Part shown: piece by piece, positions 1 to 10,852 of the stretch | Numbering within the stretch: the stretch's first letter is position 1 | Layout: every line of letters starts with the position of its first letter | Origin: Luzula sylvatica | Taxonomy: Eukaryota; Streptophyta; Magnoliopsida; Poales; Juncaceae | Direction: 5' to 3' | Length of the DNA stretch: 64,000 nucleotides | Assembly (NCBI GenBank): GCA_946800325.1 | Contig: OX326957.1 | Span: forward strand, 16,924,591 to 16,988,590 | Notes under the pieces: model-generated | Seen by the model: only the letters and a program-made list of their open reading frames with translations | Database searches by the model: none | What the model was told of the DNA's origin: nothing | Program-made: the position numbers and the translations under genes

Positions 1-224
1 AAAAAAGAAGAAAAAATTATTTTTTCTTCAAATTTATTGTCACGGCATCAGTTTTATCATTTTTTTTTTGCCACATTGTTCATCAAATTAATAAAATTTA
101 AATTCCGCATAATTTCTTAATTAATATAAAGAATATAAAGAACAATAAGAGAAAATATAAGAACAGAATAACTCAAAAAAAAATAAATGACAGAACAAAA
201 TGAACATTAACAAAAACTAAAATC

Positions 225-515
225 TGTTATAAATATGAATGTATTTATTAATAATATGTTAATATAATATGTACAAGTGTGAAAAGATTAGACACTAAGG
301 AAGATGTATGGACATGGATAGATGCATATTGGAGGTTTCACACTGGGGAGATGCACATTGGAGGTTTCACACTGGAGCGTTCACATTGATGAAAGGGTGT
401 TGTGTTTCCTATATAAGGATGGTTTGTGTGGTTCATTTGTACAGACAATTTCAGTCCAATAATAAAAGACTTTCTCTCTCTATTTCTTGTGTTATTTTAC
501 CTTCCGTTTATAATA
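225..515 (+). repeat. 5' LTR of copia element
   Basis: It begins TGTTATAA and ends TATAATA. A TATATAAG box sits near 413 and an AATAAAAG poly(A)-type signal near 461, as expected for a promoter/terminator LTR. Two short direct repeats of GGAGGTTTCACACTGG lie inside. The sequence directly after it (516 onward, CGTTATCAGCACGA) is in the primer-binding-site position. It only partly resembles the usual initiator-Met tRNA complement (shared TATCAG core), so the primer is uncertain. Confidence 0.92.
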
Positions 516-1032
516 CGTTATCAGCACGATAGTCTCGAAATTCCGATCAAAGGTAAAATCTCAGGTATATATTCATTTTACTAAAATTATCATACAATTA
601 CGGTTCAAAATCATATTAGAATTATTTTCCGTGGCATACAATATATTTTGTGATGATTATGGTTGGTTGGCCCCAAGTTAGGCATGGCCCTATTTTCCAT
701 TCATGCTGCTGGTACTAAACAGTGAACAGTGATTTAATGAGTGAAAGCCATGAAAATAGTTAGGCATGGCCCTATTCTCCTGTTTAATTGGAGTAGTTTT
801 ACTGTTTCATAAGAAAGCCATGAAAATAGTTATAGTTATCATCCGAATTTTTTTTTTCTAAAAAGGCCACCAGTAGCAACTTATCGTTTTATGGGTTTGT
901 TGGCCTCTATTTGCGTGGCAATTGAAATATGAAATAAATCATGAAAGCGACAAAATAATATGGCAAATAATATTGAAATTAATCATGAAATATGTTTGAA
1001 ATTAATCATGAAATTTTGGCTATTCGTTTCAG
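516..1032 (+). other. copia 5' leader with candidate primer-binding site
   Basis: This is untranslated leader between the LTR and gag. It contains a short internal duplication: the words TTAGGCATGGCCCTATT and GAAAGCCATGAAAATAGTTA each occur twice between about 675 and 835. The candidate primer-binding site is at 516-530. No reading frame of note is visible. Confidence 0.6.
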
Positions 1033-2067
1033 ATGGCAAATCTCGCAAAATTGGATTTTGTGGCCTTAGACATATCAGGCGGAAATTATTTATCATGGAT
1101 TCTTGATGCCGAAATTCATTTGGATGCTATGGGTCTTGGAGACACCATCAAAGCGACAAACACATCATCAACTCAAGAACGTGCGAAGGCTATGATTTTC
1201 ATTCGCCACCATTTACATGAGGGGTTAAAGCATGAATACCTTACGATTAAGGAGCCTCATATTTTGTGGCAGAATTTAAAAGAGAGGTACGATCATCAGA
1301 AAACCGTAATTCTTCCCAAAGCTCGATTTAATTGGATGCACTTGAGATTGCAAGATTATAAATCAGTAAGTGATTATAATTCCGCGATGTTTAAAATTAG
1401 TTCTAAGTTAAAGCTTTGCGGAGAAAATATTACTGATGAAGACATGTTAGAGAAAACATTCTCTACTTTTCATGCCTCGAATATGCTCCTGCAGCAGCAA
1501 TATCGTGAACGAGGTTTTAAGAAATATTCAAAATTAATATCATGTCTCCTAGTAGCCGAGCAAAATAATGAGCTTTTATTGAAGAATCATGAATCTCGTC
1601 CTACCGGTTCTGCACCATTCCCCGAAGTGAATGCTGCCTCTTTCAAAAATCGTGGGCGTGGTCATTTTCGCGGCCGTGGACGAGGCCGAGGCCGAAACCG
1701 AAATAACACTTGGCACCGTGATGACAAGAGTGACGATAAAGATAAAAAGCCTGTACAAGCAAATCAGAAGCACCAACGTAATACACCTTTCAAGAGGTCC
1801 GGCACTTCATGTTTCCGATGTGGCAAGAAAGGCCATTGGGCACGCATATGTCGAGCGCCAAAACATATAGTTGAACTTTATCAATCATCTTTGAAGGAGA
1901 AAGAAGAAAATAAAGAAGAAAATAAAGAAGTGAACTTGGTTCAATTTAATAATGAAGATTCGTGGAATGAACTCTTGAGCATGGCGCAATTGGATGTGGC
2001 AGATTATCTTACCCCCATGGATGGCGAGCCGAGTTTTAATTTTGCTAGCGAGAATTCCCATGAATAA
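1033..2067 (+). CDS. copia Gag (capsid/nucleocapsid) protein
   Basis: The 344-residue frame is intact from ATG to TAA. The first ~190 residues match the UBN2/retrotran_gag type fold seen in copia Gag by pattern (SWILDAEIHL, LWQNLKERYDHQK, LLVAEQNNELLLK). An Arg/Gly-rich RNA-binding stretch follows (GRGHFRGRGRGRGR), then a CCHC zinc knuckle of form CX2CX4HX4C (CFRCGKKGHWARIC, about residues 262-275). The C-terminal tail is acidic. Gag packages the element RNA in cytoplasmic particles. The frame ends 232 bp before pol and in another frame, so Gag would be made separately from Pol unless splicing or frameshifting joins them. Confidence 0.93.
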   Translation: MANLAKLDFVALDISGGNYLSWILDAEIHLDAMGLGDTIKATNTSSTQERAKAMIFIRHHLHEGLKHEYLTIKEPHILWQNLKERYDHQKTVILPKARFNWMHLRLQDYKSVSDYNSAMFKISSKLKLCGENITDEDMLEKTFSTFHASNMLLQQQYRERGFKKYSKLISCLLVAEQNNELLLKNHESRPTGSAPFPEVNAASFKNRGRGHFRGRGRGRGRNRNNTWHRDDKSDDKDKKPVQANQKHQRNTPFKRSGTSCFRCGKKGHWARICRAPKHIVELYQSSLKEKEENKEENKEVNLVQFNNEDSWNELLSMAQLDVADYLTPMDGEPSFNFASENSHE

Positions 2068-2299
2068 ATCTCGCTTAAGCTTTAATAGTATGATAAAGAT
2101 TGTCTTAGTTTATATTAATGTGTTGTATTTGCAATGTAATAAAGTACTCATGTACTATGATTATAATAAAGTACTCATGTACCCTGATATTTTATAAAGT
2201 TGGTCTTTATATTTCCTGATTTATTTCATCTATGTCTTCATCCATATTTCATGAAGTGATTCTAATATCTATTTTTTTTTTATAATGAAGTGCTTTTGA
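2068..2299 (+). other. gag-pol intergenic gap of the copia element
   Basis: This 232-bp AT-rich spacer separates the intact gag frame from the pol frame. It contains two near copies of AATAAAGTACTCATGTAC (about 2138-2181) and a poly-T stretch near 2271-2281. Stops occur in all three frames. Separate gag and pol frames, with splicing or early termination producing a Gag-only RNA, have been described for plant Ty1/copia elements. Whether this spacer works that way is inference. Confidence 0.55.
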
Positions 2300-5200
2300 T
2301 TGAGCATTCATAATATGGATAGCGAAGATATATGCTTGGCCGACAGTGCGTCAACGCACACTATACTTCGAAAAGCGAAATATTTTGCAAATATTACAAA
2401 AATAAAGGCAAGTGTCAATACAATATCAGGCACAACAAACATGATTGAAGGCTCCGGAAGAGCAGTTATTTTGTTGCCTAGAGGAACCAAATTGATAATA
2501 GAAGATGCCTTATTATCTACGAAATCGCAAAGAAATTTGCTAAGTTTTAAAGATATACGATGTAATGGATATCATATTGAAACGATAAGTGAGAATAACA
2601 TTGAATATCTCCTTATAACACATATCGTACATGACAATAAATATGTATTAGAAAAATTGCCCGCATTATCCAGTGGCTTATATTATACGCGTATTAGCAC
2701 AATAGAAATTCATGCTATAATGAACCAGAAGTTCAATAAATTGAGAAGCAATTTTCTGATTTGGCATGACCGCCTAGGCCATCCTGGAGCGATAATGATG
2801 CGAAGAATTATAGAAAATTCAAATGGTCATTCATTGAAGAACCAGAAGATTCTTTTATCAAATGAGTTTTCATGTACATCATGTTATCAAGGCAAATTAA
2901 TTGTGCGTCCATCACAAACAAAGATTGGACATGAGTCTCCCGAGTTTCTTGAACGTATTCAAGGAGACATATGTGGGCCTATTGCTCCCTCATGTGGACC
3001 TTTTAGATATTTCATGGCCTTAATGGATTCGTCTACTAGATGGTCTCATGTATGTTTATTATCATCTCGAAATACAGCATTTGCAAAATTACTTGCTCAA
3101 ATAATTCGATTAAGGGCGCAATTTCCAGATTATACGATTAAGACCATCCGTTTGGATAATGCCGGAGAGTTCACATCCCAAGCATTTAATGATTATTGTA
3201 TATCGATTGGGATTAAAATTGAGCATCCAGTGGCTCACACACATACACAAAATGGTCTGGCATAATCTCTTATTAAAAGACTTCAATTAATTGCAAGACC
3301 CCTAATTATGAAGTCGAAATTATCATCCACGGTGTGGGGTCACGCAATATTGCATGCTTCTTCTCTTATTAAGTTAAGACCTGGTGCGTATCATAAATAT
3401 TCCCCATTACAACTTGTGACTGGCATGCAGCCAAATATATCACATTTACGAACTTTTGGGTGTGCGGTATATGTTCCAATAGCCCCGCCACAACGTACAA
3501 AGATGGGTCCACAAAGAAGGCTAGGTATATATGTTGGTTTTGAATCTCCATCAATTATTAAGTATTTAGAACTAGTAACTGGAGACCTTTTTACAGCAAG
3601 ATTTGCTGATTGTCAATTTGATGAGAGTGTTTTTCCAGCATTAGGGGGAGATAAAGAAAAGCTAGAAAAACAAGAAATTACGTGGAATGCATCAGCAATG
3701 TCTCAATTTGACCCTCGAACAAGTCAATCTGAACTAGAAGTTCGAAAAATTATTCATTTGAAACAAATAGCAAACCAATTACCCGATGCATTTGTTGATA
3801 CAAAAAGAGTAACGAAGTCACATATTCCAGCGTTGAATGCTCCTGTCCGTATTGAAGTTCCTATGGATATCAATAAACGCGATATACGCCAGAAGCGTGG
3901 TCGTCCAATCGGTTCCAAAGATAAAAATCCACGGAAAAGAAAAGAACATGATAAGACAGTTGATATTTCTGAAAATATTAATGGAATAAATCCTTCCGAA
4001 AAAGATGTTGCGGATAAAAATATAGAGCACATAACTCAACAAATAACTTTGGAAAAGGATCATGTACATGAGAATATTGAGAATGATGAAAACGATGAAA
4101 TCTCAATAAATTATATCTCGACTAGAAATACATGGAATCGAAAGGAAATTGAAGTCGATCTAAAGTTTGCATATGCAATAGCAATTGACATAATAAATGA
4201 AAATGAAGACATAGAACCAAGATCAATTGAAGAATGTCGTAAAAGAAAAGATTGGTCAAAATGGAAAGAAGCTATTCAAGCAGAGTTAAAATCACTTGAA
4301 AAACGTGAAGTTTTTGGACCTATAGTTCAGACACCTAATGGTATACAGCCAGTTGGATACAAGTGGGTATTTGTGAGAAAACGAAATGAGAAAAATGAAA
4401 TTGTAAGATACAAAGCAAGACTTGTAGCTCAGGGTTTCACACAGAGGCCTGGAATAGATTATGAAGAAACATATTCTCCAGTTGTAGATGCAATTACATT
4501 TCGATTTTTGATTAGCTTCGCTATTTTTGAAGGACTTCAAATGCATCTTATGGACGTTGTAACGGCATATTTATATGGTTCACTTGATAACGATATTTAC
4601 ATGAAAATCCCTGAAGGATTAAAATTGCATGAAGCACATAAGCAAGAACATCATAGTATGTATTCAATAAAATTGAAAAGGTCTTTGTATGGTTTGAAAC
4701 AATCTGGAAGAATGTGGTACAATCGTTTAAAAGAATACCTTACAAAAGAAGGATATAAGAATAATCCCATTAGTCCATGTGTTTTTATCAAGAAATCAAA
4801 TTCTGGTTTTGTTATTATTGCAGTTTATGTTGATGATCTGAATATCATTGGAACTTCTGATGAACTTGAAAAAACTGCTATATATTTGAAAAAGGAATTT
4901 GAGATGAAAGATCTTGGAAAAACAAAATTTTGTCTTGGTTTACAAATCGAGTATTTAAGAGATGGGATATTTGTTCATCAATCCACTTATTCTGGAAATA
5001 TTCTAAAACGATTTAATATGAACAAAGCTCACCCATTGAGCTCACCGATGGTTGTTCGGTCTCTAGATATAAAGAAAGATTGTTTTCGTCCTCGAGAAGA
5101 TAAGGAAGATATTCTTGGTCCTGAAGTACCATATTTAAGTGCAATTGGTGCATTGATGTATCTTGCTAATAATACACGGCCAGATATCGCATTTGCCGTA

Positions 5201-5845
5201 AATGTCTTGGCAAGGTATAGTTCTGCACCAACTAAAAGACATTGGAATGGTGTTAAACATATATTGCGTTATATTCGAGGAACAACAGATATGGGATTAT
5301 TATATGTAAAATCTCTAGAACCTAGATTAATTGGTTATTCAGATGCTGGATATTTATCAGATCCTCATAAAGCGCGGTCACAAACTGGTTATGTATTTAC
5401 ATATGGTAATACTGCTATTTCTTGGCGCTCAACCAAACAAACGTTGGTAGCTACATCAACAAATCATTCGGAAATTATAGCGCTTCATGAAACAAGTAGA
5501 GAATGCGTATGGTTAAGGTTAATGATTGAAAATATACAAGAATCTTGCGGTATTAAAACGATTAAAGAAAATCCAACCGTGATATATGAAGATAATGCTG
5601 CATGTATTGCGCAAATAAAAGATGGTTATATTAAAGGAGATAGAACCAAACATATTTCTCCGAAATTCTTTGCAACACATGATCTTCAAAAGAATGGGGA
5701 GATAGATGTTCGGCAGATTAGATCAAGTGATAACTTGACAGATCTTTTTACCAAGTCATTACTAACCGCGATTTTTAAGAAATTAGTCTACAAGATTGGT
5801 CTTCGTCAGCTCAAAGATATTTGCATAAAAGAGGGGGAGACATAG
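2300..5845 (+). pseudogene. copia Pol polyprotein (protease, integrase, RT, RNase H), one nonsense stop
   Basis: One frame runs from 2300 to 5845 with a single interruption, a TAA at 3263-3265. Protease: the active-site triad region DSAST is near residue 14. GAG-pre-integrase: WHDRLGHPG and CTSCYQGK. Integrase: catalytic Asp in GDICGP and in RLDNAGEF, with the TAA falling exactly 36 residues after the second Asp, which is the position of the catalytic Glu in the DD35E triad. Reverse transcriptase: YKWVFVRKRN, KARLVAQGF and catalytic YVDD at 4826-4837. RNase H: SDAGYLSDP, an Asn-His-Ser-Glu box and EDNAACIAQ, all present. The 845-residue part after the stop (3308-5845) is otherwise clean. Confidence 0.93.
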
Positions 5846-5949
5846 TACGCACTGCACTCTTTTTCCCTTGACCATGGTTTTGTCCCACTGGGTTTTCCTG
5901 ACAAGGTTTTTAACGAGGCAGATTTTTATGCGTACAAAACAATACATTC

Positions 5950-5958
5950 AAGGGGGAG
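5950..5958 (+). promoter_or_regulatory. polypurine tract of copia element
   Basis: AAGGGGGAG lies immediately 5' of the 3' LTR and is the expected plus-strand priming site for reverse transcription. The same motif precedes the truncated copia 3' LTR near 40880, so the two elements are of the same broad lineage. Confidence 0.8.
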
Positions 5959-6249
5959 TGTTATAAATATGAATGTATTTATTAATAATATCTTAATATA
6001 ATATGTACAAGTGTGAAAAGATTAGACACTAAGGAAGATGTATGGACATGGATAGATGCATATTGGAGGTTTCACACTGGGGAGATGCACATTGGAGGTT
6101 TCACACTGGAGCGTTCACATTGATGAAAGGGTGTTGTGTTTCCTATATAAGGATGGTTTGTGTGGTTCATTTGTACAGACAATTTCAGTCCAATAATAAA
6201 AGACTTTCTCTCTCTATTTCTTGTGTTATTTTACCTTCCGTTTATAATA
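5959..6249 (+). repeat. 3' LTR of copia element
   Basis: It is 291 bp long, with one mismatch to the 5' LTR (C at 5992 versus G at 258). Confidence 0.92.
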
Positions 6250-6714
6250 AAACTTTTACGGTTTTACCTAGACCTTGTCCCTCAAAATATTTTATTCCAT
6301 GGAATTTGGCTATTCCATCTCAAACTTGTGTGCTCCTCTATTTCATGATTTTAATCCGAGCAAGTCCATTGATATTCCTCTATTTCGTGTTACCTGTGTG
6401 CGCGATGTGATAGCTAGTCCCCCATTAAGGACTCCACCGCAGCTCTGGCCCAATCAAATGCAGTAACTCTTCGGTTTGATCACCCACTAAGCTTTGATCC
6501 CTCTCTACTCTTCTCTGTCCCCAGACTCCTCACCACCCGACGAGCCCATCTCTGGCCTTTCAAGGTTCTAGTTTTCTCCCACCTTTTTGTTGTAATGGGT
6601 TATTCAAGTTTATTTGCAAAATGTTCTTTTTTTTTTTCGAAAACAGTGATTTTAAGTGTTTTTTCACAAAATCTTTTTAGCAGGGTATTCAAGTAATTAT
6701 TTTTCCTCCCCAAA
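6250..6714. other. copia 3' flank, no gene recognised
   Basis: This is unique-looking sequence, moderately C/T-rich around 6410-6590, with a short T run near 6623. It may be remains of the same host gene as the DUF3444 scrap that follows, but no coding motif is visible in it. Confidence 0.3.
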
Positions 6715-6939
6715 GGTTCGAACGGGTTGGAAGAGGAAACAGGGGGTAATTCTAAAATTTCGTACGAATATCCCGAATCAGAATTCTACAATTTTGAAAA
6801 GGATCACACATTCAAGAAAATCGAGCCTGGACAAATATGGGCGTTGTACAGCTTCGAGGATGTCTTCCCCAAGTACTACGTGTCAGTCAAACGGGTCAAA
6901 CCGTTGGAGGAAATTGTCCATATAAAGTGGCTAATCTAA
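6715..6939 (+). pseudogene. DUF3444-domain (DnaJ-related) gene fragment
   Basis: The plus-strand reading gives YEYPESEFYNFEKDH, then FKKIEPGQIWALYSFEDVF and PKYYVSVKRV. This is the start of the plant DUF3444 domain (pattern: Tyr-Pro-Asp/Glu-x-Glu-Phe-x-Asp-Phe-x-x-Asp-Arg, then GQIWALYD). That domain occurs at the C-terminal side of plant J-domain proteins of unknown exact function. The frame opens at about 6715 after CCAAAG, which could be a splice acceptor, and stops at 6939 after about 70 residues. The full domain is about 200 residues, so the piece is truncated; faint similarity may continue in another frame after the stop. No J-domain is nearby. I read it as a gene fragment carried or left by transposition. 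Confidence 0.6.
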
Positions 6940-7694
6940 TACCCGTTTCAAAGGGATTAGTAGGAGAGGAAAAGCATGGGTCGATTCAGACCTACCAAAA
7001 ATGGTAGGAGAAGAAACGCGATGGGCAACGGCGCAACGCCAACAATAGCCAAAAATGTATAGTAATAAATTGTAAATGATAGTAAAAAAACATAAATAAT
7101 ACCACATCTTTAATCTATATATATAAAAATATATAAATAATAACAAAATATATAAATAATAATAAAAATGATATGAATAACAACGTATTTTTTATCCATA
7201 CAGTATAGAAAAAAGTATAAAATAATATAAAACATAAATAAGAGATTGCTAATGCAGGCCACATTTATTGCACTTTGCGACACTTGATTGCTCATGTTCG
7301 CCTTGTTGTTATTGAGATTTTTTTTAGAAGATTTGTAGCATTCATCCACAAATATTGATGTTTATTCTGAAAAATGAAGCTGAGATTATGTAATACACAA
7401 ATTCGTATTCAGGGCTTTATTTTTTTATGTGCCATTTTCGATATTAGTTGAATAAAACATACATAATTAAGGATTTTTGAATGATTTAAAGTCACAATCA
7501 TAAACATCTCGCGAATAATGTATATATATGATATCACAATATCTGTTTTAGTATTTGAAAAGAATTTGTATATTTGTCTGTATCCGATAATATTTGAACT
7601 GTATCCGTATCCGTACTCATTTAATATCATAGTTGTATATGGGTTCGGATAGTTTCGTATTCAGATCCGTGTCCAAAAAATAGTAGTAATATTT
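6940..7694. other. AT-rich spacer
   Basis: No gene is recognised. There are runs of TATATAAA-type sequence at 7080-7170 and a short (GTATCC)-like stretch at 7590-7665. The latter resembles the arms of the TIR elements at 30.8-32.0 kb and may be a remnant of one. Confidence 0.3.
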
Positions 7695-7695
7695 T

Positions 7696-7822
7696 GCAGC
7701 CCACTACTATTAACCCCCAAGCAACCCCCCACCTCTTTAATTGAAAACTAAATAATGATCACAAATGCTAAATAAGAAATTTAATAGGAGTGCGGGTTGT
7801 TTGGGGGTAATAGTGCAGGGTG
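7696..7822. mobile_element. small MITE-like inverted repeat
   Basis: The left end contains CACTACTATTAACCCCCAA and the right end TTTGGGGGTAATAGTGCAGG, forming imperfect terminal inverted repeats of about 28 bp around a 70-bp AT-rich centre. I cannot find a convincing target duplication, so the superfamily is unassigned. Confidence 0.45.
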
Positions 7823-7868
7823 TATATCACTACTGAAAAAGTAATATGGATACAAATCTGGTATGAAC

Positions 7869-8457
7869 CATAGTTAGTCATTCGTGATACGCGAATAATA
7901 CAATACGTAATACGTTCGTGTATAATTCGGATCAAACGTTTTTCAAGTCGGTCAAATATTCGGTCAAATAAAACGCAGTACGCTAATAATTCGTCAATTC
8001 GTTTATTCGTTTATAGTTATGTTTATTTTACATAATACATATGCAATAATTCGGTATATAAAAGTATATAAATGTACATTTGTTTACCCACAAATAATTC
8101 ATAATTATAATTATTTTATTAAAAAATATTTATTTTAGTTCAAATTCATAAATTTATATATTATTATTGATATTTTGATTTTCTAATCATTTTTGAAAAT
8201 TTATGTTTTTTTATTTATCTAAAAAAATTATATTTTTTTCTTCTAAAAAATCATATTATAAGGAAATACGTGTATTATTCGTGTTTTTTTAAAACAATTA
8301 TAAAATACGCGAATTATTCATCAAGTTGAGTATGGGAACGGCAATACGTATATTATTCGTAATACGTAATTATTTGTAAATTATACGTGTATTATTCGCG
8401 AATTGAACAACTATGGACTATGAACACTATCCAAATTATTTTTTTAAAACAACTATG
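7869..8457. mobile_element. hAT-like non-autonomous TIR element, ATACG-type arms
   Basis: It starts CATAGTT and ends AACTATG, flanked by a perfect 8-bp duplication GTATGAAC (7861-7868 and 8458-8465). The arms carry repeated ATACG / GCGAATAATAC words; a second inward copy of the right terminus (AACTATGG) is at 8409-8416. The length is 589 bp and no transposase is present. An 8-bp duplication is the hAT hallmark. The superfamily is inferred from that alone. Confidence 0.6.
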
Positions 8458-8509
8458 GTATGAACAACTATTCGTAAATTATACGCATAATTATACGTGT
8501 ATTATTCGT

Positions 8510-10852
8510 CACTGAAGTTATCGCCGACGGCCCGTCCCTGAAAGGTATATTTTATTTTTTTAATTTAATTTGCAGTATATTTATTTTTAAATATTTAATT
8601 TGCAATATATTAATTTTTCGTATGTATTAAACACTCAAACACTCAAATTTTTTAAAATAGTTCATAAATCAACATAAATTCAAGTACACAAATTTACACT
8701 AAAATTCCTAATTTTTCATTTCAATCATCCTCCATTCCTCCATTCCTAATTTACACACTCAAACACTCAATTTTCGGAAAATACATAATCTCACAAATAT
8801 AAACATAATACATAATCTAACAAATATAAACATAATACAAAAAATAGAAATAAATAAATCCAGAGATTTTTGGAAAGCCAGAGACGAAAGCCACCTCCTA
8901 TATCGTACTCTCCCATTATCCATGAAAATCCATACCTCACAATGCTTAACGATCTGAAATTACTAACAAATAACAAAAATCGAACAAAAAACTCAGTAAT
9001 GAATAGAAATTACAAAATAACAACAGATTATTAACCTTTGTTGGAACGTGAAGAACCGCGTGTTTTCCAGCAACACACAACACTTTCTCAAATTCCCATA
9101 TCTCCAACCAAGAAGTAACCTAATCAACACACATATATAGAAGCTTAAATTATTCATAACTTCAAAAGATAAGAGAAATAATAATAATTATAAAAAAAGA
9201 AACCAAACAAAAAATCACAGCAAAATAAAAAACATAAATAAAAAAAACAGGAAAAAACAGTAATAAAAACGAAGTAAAAAACGAACAAACAAGAGATAAA
9301 CTGTCAAAATTAAAAACAGTGAAAAATTAAAACAACCTTAGATAAAATTTAGTAAAAAAATTAGTTTAAAACAGATAAATTAAAATAAAATCGCAAGCAA
9401 AATAATAGTTCAAAACCCAAAAAAACCTGCAAATACTACAATAACAGTTCAAATTAAAAAACAAACAGTGAAAATACACAACCTAGGGTTTGGATAGACC
9501 CGGCAAAATCTGACCCGACCCGCCCGAACCCGATCCGACCCGAAAATATTGAAAAGTCAACAACCCAAACCCGAATCCGAAACCGACCCGAAACCGAATG
9601 GCCCGAACCCGAAACCGACCCGAAACCGAATGACCCGAACCCGAAATTGACCCGAAACCGAATGACCCGAAACCCGAACGACCCGAAACCCGAACTAATC
9701 CGAAACCCGAATGACCCGAAACTCATGACCCGAATGATCCGGAATTCACTACCCGAATGACCCGAAAATTAAAATATTATTGTTAAAATCAATATAATAT
9801 TGCTAAAATATCTCGGAATCAATAAAATAAATCAGAAATTATCCGAAAACTAAATTTTTGAAAAAGCAAATGATTCGAAATCAAATTTTGTGAAATTTGA
9901 ATTACTCGAAAATCAAAATAATCGCGACCCGAATGACCCGAAAACCGAAACGACCCGAAAACCGAAACGACCCGAACCCGAATGACCCGAAAACCGAAAC
10001 GACCCGAACCCGAACGACCCGAAACTCGAAACGATCTGAACCCGAACGACCCGAAACCCGAACGACCCGCGACCCGAACTACCCGATGACCCGAATGACC
10101 CGCAACCCGAAACGACCCAAACCCGAAATGACCCGAACCCGACCCGACCCGACCCGTCCGATTGCCACCTCTAGGTTTGGATCTTGACCGAGAAAGAGGG
10201 AATAGCAAAAACAAAACTGAATAAAAAAAACAACTTAAGAGTTTTCTCGGCCAAAAAAAAAACCAACCAAATAAAAACGTGAACAAAAATAGAGATAAAA
10301 TGGTATACCTATTATTATTGAGGGTTTTCTCGCCCAAGATCCAAACTCCAAACCCTGCCATTGTTGCTCTCTGAGAAGAATCTAGAAAAAAGAAGGGAGG
10401 CAGCAGGTCAAGGGGGGGCACCAGACTGGAAACCATAGCGAGAGAGAAGGCGGCTAGGTTTAGGGTTTAGAGAAGAGGGGCTGCAGAGAGAGAGAGAGAA
10501 TGGGGGCAAGCCCTTAAGTATAGTGTCCAAACTATCACGGACGGGCCGTGGCAGGGACTTCAGCGACGGACCGTGGCAGGATCTTCACCGACGGGTAGGT
10601 TCTTCAACGACGGGCAGGAGCTTCACCGACGGGCCGACGCACAAGTTTATAATACCACCGACGGGCCGACGGAGAGTTTGCCGTCGAAAAAGACCTTTTG
10701 CGACGGGCTTGGAGATGAGCGACGGGCCTTCGGTAAGTGCGTCGGGCCGTCGGAAAAGAAAACCGTCGAAATAGAGCAGTAGCGTCAGCCCGTCGCAGAA
10801 AGTGCCCTTTATTTGCGTCGGCCCGTCGCTGATAAGCCCATATGTTGTAGTG
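8510..10852. mobile_element. probable CACTA (En/Spm) element remnant
   Basis: The right end is a good CACTA terminus: its reverse complement starts CACTACAACATATGGGCTTA, followed by many subterminal GCGACGGGC / CGACGGGCC words between 10535 and 10830 in both orientations. The left end is less certain: CACTGAAG at 8510 followed by GTTATCGCCGACGGCCCGTC, which matches the subterminal motif. A fuller CACTACTGAA occurs at 7828, so the true left end may be there, displaced by later insertions. No 3-bp target duplication is evident. The interior holds no transposase and includes the nested element at 9495-10173. Confidence 0.6.
9495..10173. mobile_element. hAT-like non-autonomous element, GACCCGAA arms
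   Basis: It begins TAGACCCGGCAAAATC and ends GATTGCCACCTCTA (inverted: TAGAGGTGGCAATC), flanked by a perfect 8-bp duplication GGTTTGGA (9487-9494 and 10174-10181). Both arms are arrays of GACCCGAA / CCGAACC words (9515-9760 and 9925-10160) around an AT-rich centre. The length is 679 bp with no transposase. Long open frames across the arms are artefacts of the repeat lacking stops. It is nested inside the CACTA remnant. Confidence 0.8.

Larger units (their letters stand above)
225..6249 (+). mobile_element. Ty1/copia LTR retrotransposon, nearly intact
   Basis: A complete LTR element: 5' LTR 225-515, internal region 516-5958, 3' LTR 5959-6249. The two 291-bp LTRs differ at one base that I can find (G at 258 versus C at 5992), so insertion is recent. 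Order of domains is gag, protease, integrase, reverse transcriptase, RNase H, which is diagnostic for Ty1/copia. A purine-rich tract AAGGGGGAG lies directly before the 3' LTR. The 5-bp flanks are AAATC (220-224) and AAACT (6250-6254), so no clean target duplication is visible. The element is broken by one in-frame stop in the integrase (3263-3265), and gag and pol are in different frames separated by 232 bp. It is therefore probably unable to move alone as it stands, though it could be mobilised in trans. Confidence 0.95.

Noticed and set aside
220..6254. Target-site duplication of the copia element
   Set aside because: AAATC and AAACT share only three of five bases, so I do not claim one.
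9454..10436. Arg/Thr-rich or Ser/Gly/Phe-rich proteins of 90-205 residues
   Set aside because: They fall on the GACCCGAA arms of the hAT-like element and have no domain; low-complexity artefacts.
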